Source of the DNA: Circinella umbellata
Taxonomy: Eukaryota > Mucoromycota > Mucoromycetes > Mucorales > Lichtheimiaceae
NCBI GenBank assembly: GCA_025093555.1
Contig: JAIWNF010000002.1
Coordinates: forward strand, 1,426,001-1,490,000
DNA length: 64,000 bases
Reading direction: 5' to 3'
Each line of letters begins with the position of its first letter. Position 1 is the stretch's first letter. The translations under genes were made by a program, and so were the position numbers. Under the pieces are notes generated by a model. The model was given only the letters and a program-made list of their open reading frames with translations, searched no databases and was not told where the DNA came from. Positions 10,256-21,284 of this stretch are shown in pieces.

Positions 10256-12746
10256 CTGTTTGAAGTCGATAGCCTTGTCAATCTTCACTGATCTTGAGAA
10301 GGTTGTAAATGATTCTTTATGTATCACTGAGTAACCAAGAGTGCTGCTTTCCGTCTTACGAGTGCCCGATACTTTTAATACGTTGGGTAGAAATACCTGA
10401 ACATGAATTTCTTTTCGTTGGAGACCAGGAATATCAAATCGTAATACAACTGATTTTTCATTTTCCAACATATCATAAGATGGTTCATATATTTGTTCTG
10501 ATTCGCCCTGATTGTTGTCCGTCAAACCTTGAGTACTACTATATATTTTCAATATATCTGTGGCCATAATGATGTCCTCTTCGTTATCCCCAAGTGGCAC
10601 CTTTTCGACAGCATCCCGGTAGCGTTTAATATTGATAGTACTTTCCTTCTCCGACTCAATCTCCAACTCTACTTGCAATTTTTCAATGAACTTTTCGTCA
10701 TATTCGATTGAGTCATCTTGATCATCTAACGGTATTGGTGATCGATACCCTTCATCCAGTGAAATCATTGTTTGTTCGTTTGCTAAAACATCGATAAGAT
10801 TATAATTATATATAATATGCCGCTTTTTTTCATAAAAAACAAAAACAAAAACAAAATTAGTAGTCGATTCATTTTTGTCAGAACAAAGATAATTTGTTAT
10901 TTCTTACTTTCAATGACAGAACAATTAGCAGCATTCCGGCAATGGTATCAAAGTTATTGGGAGATAATGGAATATATGTTTTGGCGGCTTCGTAGTGATA
11001 GTAGCAATTATTGATCTTTTTTGTCGCTTGGATCATAAGGTGATTTCCGTGCCATAATGCGGTATAGTTGGTAAATTCACTGATGAGTTCTGGAAATGGT
11101 AATTTTTTTTGAATAATATCCAATGTTATTACTCGTCGATCTTTATTTTTTTCTATTGTTTCGCATACAGCTTTATGTGTGGCCAACAGTGGTTTGTCTT
11201 TGGCTGAAAATACATCAAAGGTGTTATCGGTGGTTCGTACAATCATGTCAACTTTGTCGCTTTTTTTCTTTTCATCGATTGGAATAACATCGTTTGACAG
11301 TATGTAATGTTCTTTGTAGGCTAGTGATTCAGCTTCGGACCTATATATAATTTTATTATATACCTATAATCAATAAGTTGTCAATGGTTATACAACCATA
11401 AAATACAATCATAATTCACCATACCGAATGACATTGTATTGTTTAATTGAAGCAAATGCATGATCGAACACCGATCCATATAATACAATTCGCCACCAGT
11501 CCTCAAGATTATTTAAAATATTGGTAGTATTATTCCAAAATAATGAGCTATAAATATAACGATAAATTAGTTTGAATACTACTAATATACATCCATTTTC
11601 ACCTCACTAGATCTCCCTTTTATCCCGCTAATAAGGTGTAAAATTCTACGTACACTTGGTGAAGTGCACTTCTGATAAATTCAATATTTGGTGGGACATG
11701 TTGTTGCATAAATAATCGAGTTTTCAACGCGTTGAAATCGTCAAGAGTTTTACATTGACGAAGACTAGCCAAACAGAGAACTTCTCTTTTGTAACAACAA
11801 ATTCAAACTTTAATGACTTCAAATAGTGTCTAATTATTGAATGTCGCCTTTTTGATAGTTTTATCTTCATTATATCGAGGTGGTTGCTTTTGCCACTAAT
11901 TACATTGTTGTGGAAGATTGGTTAAAAAGAGTTTCATCAATTTCGTTAAATCCTAAACTATCAAAATAAAATAAAAAAGTCGCTACATACTGCTCTTCAT
12001 ATAAATGTTCTAGCTGTTCGGTCCATGTCATTCTTGAAAATTGGTTAATCCATTTAGCAAAGTCGAGGGTGGCTTCATCATTTTTTAGTGCGTCGTCTTC
12101 AGTGTTATTCTCATCAGTTATCTCATCATTTTGATCATTGGATTGTGGGACCTAATGGTGAGAGTGGTATAAATCTACGAGCAAATGACAAATATCAGTG
12201 AATTGCATATTTCGACACTTGGATTATTTTTATTTGTTGAAGACTAACATTTTTGACGTCATTCTTTTGTATTATTTCACCATTACTAATAACAGTAAAA
12301 TAAATAAAAAAAATATTGGTCAGTGGTAAAGTTCTTGACGAGTTACAGTGGCTGACTACCTAAACAAGCAGAAAGGTAAACTTACTTGTCTTTGATAATT
12401 TGAGTGGTCTGGTGACCTGCGGAACATTCACTTGATGATACTTGAAGAGAAGCGGACGTAGATTTATTACCAAGATCATTCTAACAATAAACATAATTAG
12501 TAACGCTTTATTAATTCATTTGAAGAGACGTAATAGAGCACAACATACTTTATTTTTATTCCATCTTCTAAACAAGTTTGATGCTGCAGCTCCAACCGGT
12601 GAATTCAATGATTTTAATAATTGAAGGGCTTTATAAATAGAAAAAAGTAGCTGTTCATGCGTGTCATTTGGATTAAGAGTTTTGTATAAATCATATACTG
12701 CGTCAATGTCCCATTCTTTAGGATTCTTGCAAATGAAATAATCCAT
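10217..12746 (-). pseudogene. PD-(D/E)XK-like + HSP20-domain gene, right-arm copy (3'-truncated)
   Basis: Inverted copy of the gene at 6016-10254. Exon 1 is intact (ATG at 12746, MDYFICKNPKEWDIDAVYDL) and exon 7 is unshifted (10878-11246), with introns at equivalent places. The homologous sequence stops at the palindrome centre after IDFKQ. The frame then runs into antisense spacer and ends after about 12 unrelated residues, so the last beta-strands of the HSP20 fold are missing. The motif read as SAEDK in the left arm is SAKDK here, which removes the candidate catalytic glutamate. It could be transcribed, but a folded alpha-crystallin domain is unlikely. Confidence 0.65.
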
Positions 12747-13168
12747 TGTTGAAGAAATAAGTTGCGATTATTCCCAAAGTCAGTAGAGTTCAAAAATCAA
12801 TTTTGACCATAAAATGCTGCTGAGATTCAATCAAGTAGCATAACAGAGAAGTGAGTGCATTAATTGACCCATTAATACGAAATCTACATCAAAGCCAGAG
12901 CCATGGAATCGACTTCTTCTACGTAAAGCAGTAAACATGCCTTCAGAAGAGTTAACTGTAGTTAAAGAATTAGCGAGTGCTCGTGAGCTCCTACGTAGTA
13001 GAAACAATCCAAATTCTATTACGTATAGCACCACAATAACATTTACAGATACATAGAAAAAGAAAAATAGTAGGAATAACAACCTTCTTAAAGGCATCCG
13101 TAAAGAAAAATACAAATACGTGTGCCATTTGTGACAGGATTGAATGTAAACAGAAAGACAATGTCTAT
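10256..13168. repeat. Right arm of the palindrome
   Basis: A 2,913-bp reverse complement of 5647-10179, without either mobile insertion, so it probably shows the ancestral state of the arm. Similarity ends at ...AGACAATGTCTAT (13168). Confidence 0.9.
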
Positions 13169-13198
13169 CATGACTCGTTTTTCTGTTCACGTAGCTAA
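12850..13198 (+). pseudogene. Possible zinc-finger gene 3' end, right-arm copy
   Basis: Two protein-like segments: one from about 12880, containing MPSEELTVVKELASARELLR (ATG at 12937), and a second at 13094-13198 with TCAICDRIECKQ...HDSFFCSRS and a stop. The C-x2-C...C pattern suggests a small zinc-binding C-terminus. A phase-correct intron between them could not be found, so it is probably decayed. The last ten codons lie outside the palindrome arm. The complementary strand is also open (12831-13190) but has a biased, shadow-like composition. Confidence 0.3.
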
Positions 13199-14117
13199 AA
13201 TTAATATAGATATAGAGTATTTATGTGTGTCAGATAATATTGTAAAATTTAGTAACTACGTACGTACATTTAAATAATTTGTCTTTATCTTTGTTTAAAC
13301 CACATTGTATCCGTACCATAAAATAATAATAATAATAATAATAATAAATTGATTCTTTTAAGTAATACGTACATTCTATCAATATAGTTATACATATACA
13401 GTAGTTAGTAGAACAAATGCAAAGTATGTTACTTTTTTATTTACATTTTACTATCGATGATAAATATGAAATACCCTACTTTATCAAGTTATAAAATTGG
13501 TGTATATACTATGATAGTGCTATATGTAATGTCGAAAGCTTCGTTGTATTACATATTCAATTTTTCTACAAGTTCTGTGTTCTTATAGAACTTTTTTTCT
13601 TTATATTATTTGTATTTTTTACACTTCTATTACCTCATTAGACAATTCGAAATAATTAAATCGTTAGACACCTCATGATACGCAGAAAAAAGCGAGAGAT
13701 TTGAAGAATTATTTTATTTTATTTCAAATACCACAGTGCACCTAAAAGTAGAACAAGCTCACGAACAAGATACTTCTTCTTTTTTTCAAGAAGAGGTTTG
13801 AAACTTTTTTCTTCAAGACTTTTTTAATTTTTAATATAGAATTTAAGAATATCGTAATATATTATAATGTTTTAAAAAAGTCTATTTTGATTTAACATAT
13901 AAAATGATGGAGTATAAATAAATTACGTACGCATAACTTTAAAACTATTTAAGCCTACGTAGCACAATCTGCAGAAACATATACAATTTATACTAGAAGC
14001 ATTCAGCATATCTAAATGTTATTTCACGACCTAGTAGTCATAATATATAGATCACGTATGTGCTTTATATCATAAAAACAACAATTATTTACATAGATCA
14101 TTTTACAAAGCAAATTT
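13199..14117. other. Intergenic region with (AAT)n microsatellite
   Basis: AT-rich spacer without a supportable gene. An (AAT) run of about eight units lies at 13324-13349. The downstream end is the 3' flank of the kelch gene on the minus strand. Confidence 0.5.
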
Positions 14118-17100
14118 CTAAATATTTCGGTTAAAAGGAGTTTTATCGTCGTCATCGCTGGATCTATTTGTCATCGTCATTTGATCGCCATCGATTAAAG
14201 TTTGGGTGTACCTCACAGACGTTGTTTGGTGATTGTTACAGTTATTACTATCTGAGGTTTGCTGTCGTAGTTGGTGTCGTCGAAATGGGCGTTGCAATGC
14301 AGCTCGTACCCGTGATTGTAATGTTCTGTTAGACTGTTCTGGTAAATCTATGTCAATACTAATATCATTATTATTATGGCGATTGTTGATAATATCGTGT
14401 CCATGATTAAGCTCTTGTAAAACCTCGCTGTCAAGATAATATGCTTTTAACATTACTTCCATTAATTGTTGTCGTCGATGCATTATCTGATTGTCATTTT
14501 TTAAATCTTTATATATCTCTTTTAACTGATTCAACTCGTCTTCTAAACGTGATGTTTCTGTTAATATAACACGAGAAGATTTATTAGCTACAATGTTATC
14601 TTGAAGGCCTATTGCTGCTTCAGTTTCCTTGTAAACTGTTGCTTCAGAATTGATTGCGGTTTTAGGTAACATTTCAATTTCATCGTCGGAAACCCCATAG
14701 TTTGTATTTTGATTTCTGTCTGTGTTGGATGATCCTGGGTGTATAGTAAGACCATGTTCGTTTTTCATCAGACTTTCGTTATTATAAAATAACTCTTGAT
14801 TTACCGGGTGTACTAATGGTGTTGGGCGCTCCAAAAATCCAAATGCATCATAGAGGGCTATTCGTATTGATGACTTGAGTTTTTTTGGAGAGTACCTCTG
14901 TACAATTCCATATGGTGAGAATGGTCTAACTCCATAGAGTAAACTATGAATAGCGGCTACCAGTGCAAAGAGACCACCGACAGAGCCGAGAACATTTACA
15001 ATTGTGTAAATACGTTGTTCCTGAAGTGTAGCATGGCTCAAATTACTTGGCTGTAGCTTAATAATAGATTTAAATTGGTCAGGTCCATCATTGTTGCGGG
15101 TTTCAGTTTGAAAATCTGATATTATTTCTTCGGTCTTTTGGTATATAGATGCTAACCCGAGTACGTTCCATGTTGCATCTGAGAGGTCGAGACGAGTTTG
15201 ATATTTAAAACTAACCACCATATGGGAAGGTTTGTTGTCGCTTAAATCAAGTGTATATTGATTATCATCTTTTATTATCATCTGATCATTACTTGCTTCA
15301 TGCTGGGCCCAATCAATATATTCTTCTGTTTCCAATTCTTGACTTATGTTTTCTCCTCCCGAATAATAATTGGAGATAGAGTCTACGTAGGTGAATAAAG
15401 TCGGATTCAAAATATATGGAGTATATACAGCAATTTGCATGTTATGTCTCAAACTTGAGTTATCAAGAACATATTCATAGGACAGCTCCAGTCCATTATA
15501 AGGCGGAAAATCGACGTAGGTAAAGCTGGTTGTTAAAAACCAGCATTGAACTGGGCTATACGATGGCTTGTATGTGGAATGTGGATAGTGCTTGGATCTG
15601 TTGAACATTGGTACATTCACAGATTCATCACAAAAGAAATAGTTTGCATTATCAGTAGCATCATTACATGAAAAGGTAACATTTGCCGATAATATACCTT
15701 GAAAGCAAAGTCGGATATCTAAAGTGTAATAAATATTTATTTAGCCATAATTACTTCCTAAACAGTTAAAAAATAGGTAGTATTGTTTGATATCTATTTA
15801 TTACGTATACCTGGATTCGATATATATTGATTGGACTCCTCGGTAGACAACGTTACTTTTGGACCGTTTACAATCAACAAAATATTGTATGCAAAATAAG
15901 CCCAGAAAACAAAGCTTAATATTAACTTTGTTAGAAAACGTGAATATTCAACCCAACGTGGCTCCCCAACTCTATGCACGTTATATATTAACTATTGTAA
16001 GTAATAATATTTAAATACACTTTTGACGTTCAGGACATTAAGTGGAATGTGTTTTTTTAAAATTTCTGAATCACATGTACCTCGGATGGCCCATGTAGCA
16101 AAAATAGACGTTTTTTACCACTTTTTTGATACCTTTTTTCCAACAGAACCATAATAGGACAATAATTGATAAGGAAGGTAGTGTATAATATAAAGCTTTT
16201 TTAAACTTGGAAGGTAAACCCGACGAGTGATAATTTCCCGGAGTAATCAGAATAATCTGATTTGTTATTAAATTAGCATCCTCAAGGTCGTTAAGCATAA
16301 AAATCTTGTTCACATTAGTTATACTACCTTTATTAGTATACGAATAATAGAAAAGAAAATTTGGAGTAGTCAGTAAAATATGGAACCGTTCAGTAAAGAA
16401 ATAATATACCTATCAACTTAAAGTTTATGTACCTTGCACCATAAGGCTACGTGTGTTGTCATATAAGTTGGCTATGTGGGAGACACTCCAAGAACCTGTT
16501 AAAATACTCAGAATGCCTACTTCATCTATGATTTCGCTCCATGACCACTGAGATATATCTAACACAAACACAGTACTGGAATCTTCCATACCACCTATTG
16601 TTTTTTTTTTCACACGTATAAAGAAGCTTAGTTGAAGAGAAAAAAATAATAACAGGGTAAATTCATTAATAAACTTGCCTGAATACAAGTAGTACAATAG
16701 ATTTTTATTCGACCCTATACATTGTATACGTAAACATCATCTATATCAGCTTCAAACTGAACTAGCTACTTCTATGTTATAAAAGTATACCTCTGAGAAT
16801 TACGAACTTGCATTGAACGTTTTTTTCCGATTGTTTTAGTACAAAGCCATAAGCACATACCTCGAAAACTAGTTTCGTAAGAAAATGACATATTTTTATA
16901 TAACATAAGATAATAACCGTCGAGTGTTTTTTGTTCGACTAAACTATTTTTACTCGGATCAAACAAGCAAGTCAACTGGCCAACCCCTGTAATATATAAT
17001 ATTTGCTGATCTCTATTTATTTTTTCAGTCAACGTTAGACTTTAAAGTAGTAAAAAAGAAAAGTGTACAAAGTTCTCGAAATACTTTTCTAATATAGGAC

Positions 17101-17848
17101 TTATTAATGTGCTAAATACTGTGTATACTTACTCTAAAATAAATGCATGCACATTTTTTAACAATTCTGCTCTGATTGGCGTATTTTCTTGGGATATTGC
17201 CGGTGCAAATAGCTGATGGACAGGATCATACTTCCATATTATAACTGAGTCTGTAGTACCATTCGTATCTGTCAGCTTCCCTCCCGTAATATATATATTG
17301 CCATTTGATGCTGCCATGGCTGAAGCAAATGCTCTATTCTTTGGCGGAGAAATTACTGTACTCTCATTTACTTGTGACTGAACAACAGCAGGAATGGATG
17401 TCCACTGCGAATCGCTAAAATCATACTGTTCCACGTACATCGGAACATCTTCACTTATACTTATCTGGGATTCTCGATAGCCTCCAAAAAATAAAACACG
17501 ATCATTGTTGGTTGGATCCATTACTGCGGCAGCCCCGGTAGCAAAATGTTTATAGTCGCGGCTGTTGTCAACAAAATCATAATATAAAACGTTTTCTTCG
17601 TCAAAGTGGAAGCTGCTAAAATATGGAACAATGTCTCTAAAAGATCCTGTGGAGTGTATGCCTTCCCCACCCCACACATAAGCCACGTCATTTCGTTCAA
17701 ATGTTGCTGAGTATCGTCTTGACGGGTTTCTTAATGGATCCGTTAAGTTGTAGCTTGAGGTGAAAGCGGAGGCATTGTCTATAAAAGCTATAACAACAAG
17801 AAACCATAGCATGATTGTGTCTCTCAAATTTTCTTGTGTGTTTAGCAT
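14118..17848 (-). CDS. Kelch-repeat protein with three membrane segments, copy 2
   Basis: Six exons join in phase: 17133-17848, 16861-17012, 16433-16594, 16081-16327, 15811-15971 and 14118-15718, giving about 1,012 residues. Residues 1-28 resemble a signal peptide. Kelch blades occupy about 30-340 (YVWGGEG, LFFGGYRES, IYITGGKL). Membrane segments lie near 388-407 (LPSLSIIVLLWFCW), 442-463 and 716-742 (IVNVLGSVGGLFALVAAIHS). A polar tail with a coiled-coil-like stretch (LEDELNQLKEIYKDLK) follows. Exon 4 could instead run to a stop at 16071, which would make two genes. However, the downstream reading frame has no ATG, and the splice 16081/15971 restores it exactly, so one gene is favoured. Propeller outside and tail inside is the likely topology. 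The role is unknown. Confidence 0.75.
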
Positions 17849-18384
17849 TAAAAGTAATAATAAAAATTTAAAAGAAGGAAAAGAGCAGAAAATTCTTCTC
17901 TATATTTTCAATACTTATTTTGTATATCACTGCTAAGGTTACTATTAGTCCAGAGATTGGTAGCACAGTAATAAAGAAAAGGTGACTTGTTTGTCATGCG
18001 TTAAAGAGCTACGTATATAGTTAGAGAAAAAAGAACTTGGCTATACATATACCGTAAGCTACAGGTATATATTTTAAAGTAGGGAATACTAAAAAAAATA
18101 CAAAATACCCAGCCTGTTCTATTATATAAAGAAAAAACTTACGTATATAACACAGATCAACACACATATATACAACTATGTCGTTGCAAAAACGTAAAAA
18201 TTAACTGTATATTCTGTATTATAAAACTTTTAATTTCTGGAAAACCTGTAATAATTTACTAGAATTAAACTTGCAACTGTGTAACGGTACTAAAAAATCA
18301 TCTATTTCCTGGAATGGGATCACATACACACAATTGTTGGTCGTTCCTTCAACAATTCTTGTTGACTTCGCCTCAGACGTCAAT

Positions 18385-18486
18385 GTGGTAATAAGCTCCA
18401 AGAGCCGCGCTTTATTTTCCTTTTTTAGTAACAAAATAAAATATAAAATAAAATAAACTTTGAATTTCCTTTATACCTTCAAAAGC
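18385..18486 (+). repeat. DIRS left inverted terminal repeat
   Basis: Starts GTGGTAATAAGCTCC and ends CCTTCAAAAGC. It matches the reverse complement of 22509-22621 almost base for base, except that the right copy has about 11 extra pyrimidine-rich bases. Confidence 0.9.
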
Positions 18487-18510
18487 CGCGCATTCGTGGA
18501 GAAAATATTG

Positions 18511-19371
18511 ATGGAACAAAATATCAATGAACGAGTTTACACCCAAAATGAAATGGAAGACATTGTCCGAACCATCGTTAACCAACTCGACGATGAAAAA
18601 GAAGCAAGAATTTCAGGATCACCAATACCAGTGGAAATCGCTGAAGCTTTGGCAAATACACCTATCCAACAAAAACAAGATAATTTTAAAAAGCTTAAAA
18701 GAGACACCAAGAAATATCACTTGGATGAATGGACAACACCAGAAAGGATCAATAAAAGCGTATTCCCCTATCTCAAAAGACACACAACAGAAACAACTCA
18801 AGTGGTCAATACAATTTACAAAATCACAGAAAACACAAGATTCCAAGCGAGAGTTGCCATGGAAATCTATGAACTTTTACAACTTACCTCCACAACAAAC
18901 AATGATGACACAGAAACAATTATCAAAAAATGCATCGAACAAAGCAAAAGATTGGCCATTTTTGGTCTCGAGACAGCAAGAATACAAGAACGCGAAGCAA
19001 GAGAATACGCAGACAAAGCACTTAATATTCCCAATAATATTAAACACTTCGAAAACACAGAAGAAGACACCAAGTCAAGGAACGCATATAGCGATGAATT
19101 CCTTAATACATACCACAAAGCAAAATTTGAACAAAGATTACTTCAACAAGCAAGTACTTTTCGAGGAGGATACAGAGGAAATGGACATTTCCAATCACGA
19201 GGAAATTCCAGAGGATCACGAGGTGGTTACAAAAACTACAGAAGAGGAAATAGTGGACCACAAAACTCTTTTTTTGGATCGGGTCCTCACAACAAGTGGG
19301 GATACAACAACAACAACAACAATTTTTCTCAAACAACCAACAACAACAGTCAAAACTCACCAAACAATTAG
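18511..19371 (+). CDS. DIRS ORF1, Gag-like protein
   Basis: 286 residues from the ATG at 18511; the frame is open from 18460, but no earlier ATG exists. The charged N-terminal half (MEQNINERVYTQNEMEDIVR) is followed by a helical middle. The C-terminal about 80 residues are glycine/arginine-rich (RGG type) and then asparagine/glutamine-rich, consistent with nucleic-acid binding. No CCHC knuckle is visible, which is usual for DIRS. The ORF overlaps ORF2 by up to 76 bases in the -1 frame. Confidence 0.85.
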   Translation: MEQNINERVYTQNEMEDIVRTIVNQLDDEKEARISGSPIPVEIAEALANTPIQQKQDNFKKLKRDTKKYHLDEWTTPERINKSVFPYLKRHTTETTQVVNTIYKITENTRFQARVAMEIYELLQLTSTTNNDDTETIIKKCIEQSKRLAIFGLETARIQEREAREYADKALNIPNNIKHFENTEEDTKSRNAYSDEFLNTYHKAKFEQRLLQQASTFRGGYRGNGHFQSRGNSRGSRGGYKNYRRGNSGPQNSFFGSGPHNKWGYNNNNNNFSQTTNNNSQNSPNN

Positions 19372-21284
19372 TCAGCAACAACAATTACAACATCCCTACC
19401 GATGGAATAGCTCCAGGTGGCAGACTTCAAATGTTTGTTCCACAATGGAAAGAAACAACAAATCATCAATGGCCGTTATCAGTAATACAAGATGGATACC
19501 GGATACCCCTCATAAAAAAGCCAATACCATGGCGATTACGCCAAATACACTTAAACTCTACAGAACAAATGGCAGCAAACGAAGCAGTGGAAAAATTCCT
19601 TCACGCAGACATAATCGAATTATCACCAACGCAAAATACAGACTTCCTATCAAACTTCTTTACTATTCAAGAAACAAACAAACGCAGGCCTATTTTAGAC
19701 TGCCAAAAAATCAACCAATATATACAATGCCAACATTTCAAGATGGAGGGCGTACCTGCATTACGAGATATCATAGAGACGAACGACTTTATATGCAAGT
19801 TAGATTTAAAAGATGCATATGTTGTAACACCAATACATCAACAATCCAGGAAATATTTGACTTTTCAAAATCAAGGGAAAGTATACCAGTACAAAACATT
19901 AGCTTTTGGGATGAGTGTCAGTCCACGGGTTTTCAGCAAATTGATGAGGTTTGCAATAGAACCAATGAGGAAATTGGGGATCAGACTTGTCTACTATCTA
20001 GACGACATTTGTATCCTGGGCACAACAAAAACAGAAACGATGAAACATACTCATCAAGTAATATCACATTTGGAAAAACTAGGATTTCTGATAAACTATC
20101 AAAAAAGTGTATTAACTCCATTACAACAGCAAGAATTCCTGGGCTTCGTTTTCAATACGAAAACTATGAAGATCTATGTACCAAGCAAAAAATTGACCAA
20201 ATTAATGGGGCGAATAAAACAAGCTATGAACACACACAAAAAGCCTTACAACTGCAGATGGTATGCCAGCTTACTGGGAAAAATGACATCGATGATTCCA
20301 GCAATTGGAGAGGCCCTGCTGCATATTCGACATATGCAGAGGGATCTGGCAACAACGTTATCTCATTATCATCAGGATTGGGATGCACCAATGATTTTAT
20401 CCCACGAGAGCAAGAAAGAACTACAATGGTGGCAAGAATGGATGCAGCAGAAGAATGGACTAATGATCCGGAAGATCAATACAAACAACACCCCCCAAGT
20501 TATCGTTCACGTAGACGCCTCCGACTTAGGTTGGGGAGTAAGTTCCAGATTAGTTCAAGCAACAGGACCATGGTCCCAAAAAGAAAAAGAATATTCAATA
20601 AACGCAAGAGAATTAACAGCAATTTATTTCGCGCTAAAGCTACATGCAAAAAGTCAGAAAGGATCACGAATAAAGATTTTCACCGACAATATTACCGCCC
20701 TAAAATACAGTACAAAATCAGGAGGTACTGCTTCAACAACATTACAAAATATAGCAGTAGAAATACAAGATATCTGCAACGAATTCAACTTAGAAGTAGA
20801 CTACGAACACATTCCAGGTGTAGAAAACATTCAAGCCGATTGGCTAAGCCGACAACAACACCAGACGAAAAGGGTACTTTACGAAGCATCAATTCCAAAT
20901 CGAATATTTCAAAACATCAACAAACAATGGGGTCCGTTAAAAATAGACGCGTTTGCAGACAGACTAAATACTCGACTACCAAACTTCTGGAGTCTTCGAC
21001 CGGATCCGGATGCACTGGGGTTAGACGCCTTCCAACAAACATGGCTGAAGAAGGGAATGTATCTCTTTCCCCCGTGGAAATTCATACCACAAACACTACA
21101 TCAGATCAAACAACAAAGAATACATCAAGCAGTACTTGTGACACCATTTTGGCCAACTCAGTATTGGTTTCCCACAATACTGAAGATGAAACACAAAAAT
21201 CAACCAATGATGTTCAAACTGAAAAGATGGACCATGATCGCATGGCACTTATCTGCCATAAGAGGAAAGCAGTTAATAATTTAG
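19296..21284 (+). CDS. DIRS ORF2, reverse transcriptase-RNase H
   Basis: An open frame of about 662 codons. Reverse-transcriptase motifs are in order: KLDLKDAY, LAFGMSVSP, and the catalytic YLDD at about codons 234-237. The RNase H domain follows with VDASDLGWG, NARELTAI, FTDNITA and ADWLSR, which supply the four acidic residues. The segment after it (WGPLKIDAFADRLN) is typical of DIRS elements. No methyltransferase domain is seen. The first in-frame ATG is at 19431, after the ORF1 overlap. Expression could therefore be by internal initiation or a -1 shift in the CAA/A-rich overlap; this is inference. No stops or frameshifts. Confidence 0.93.
   Translation: MGIQQQQQQFFSNNQQQQSKLTKQLVSNNNYNIPTDGIAPGGRLQMFVPQWKETTNHQWPLSVIQDGYRIPLIKKPIPWRLRQIHLNSTEQMAANEAVEKFLHADIIELSPTQNTDFLSNFFTIQETNKRRPILDCQKINQYIQCQHFKMEGVPALRDIIETNDFICKLDLKDAYVVTPIHQQSRKYLTFQNQGKVYQYKTLAFGMSVSPRVFSKLMRFAIEPMRKLGIRLVYYLDDICILGTTKTETMKHTHQVISHLEKLGFLINYQKSVLTPLQQQEFLGFVFNTKTMKIYVPSKKLTKLMGRIKQAMNTHKKPYNCRWYASLLGKMTSMIPAIGEALLHIRHMQRDLATTLSHYHQDWDAPMILSHESKKELQWWQEWMQQKNGLMIRKINTNNTPQVIVHVDASDLGWGVSSRLVQATGPWSQKEKEYSINARELTAIYFALKLHAKSQKGSRIKIFTDNITALKYSTKSGGTASTTLQNIAVEIQDICNEFNLEVDYEHIPGVENIQADWLSRQQHQTKRVLYEASIPNRIFQNINKQWGPLKIDAFADRLNTRLPNFWSLRPDPDALGLDAFQQTWLKKGMYLFPPWKFIPQTLHQIKQQRIHQAVLVTPFWPTQYWFPTILKMKHKNQPMMFKLKRWTMIAWHLSAIRGKQLII

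Noticed and set aside
10309..11014. Plus-strand frames in the right palindrome arm (86, 60 and 65 codons) and their minus-strand twins in the left arm
   Set aside because: They are antisense to the HSP20-domain exons and appear in both arms only because of the palindrome.
16071..16081. Kelch gene ending at the stop at 16071
   Set aside because: Possible, but it leaves a downstream membrane ORF with no start codon; the splice 16081/15971 gives one phase-perfect gene.
18527..21241. Upstream two-thirds of a 1,297-codon open frame
   Set aside because: Only the part from 21242 encodes a recognisable protein (tyrosine recombinase). The upstream part lies out of frame over ORF1/ORF2 and has shadow composition.
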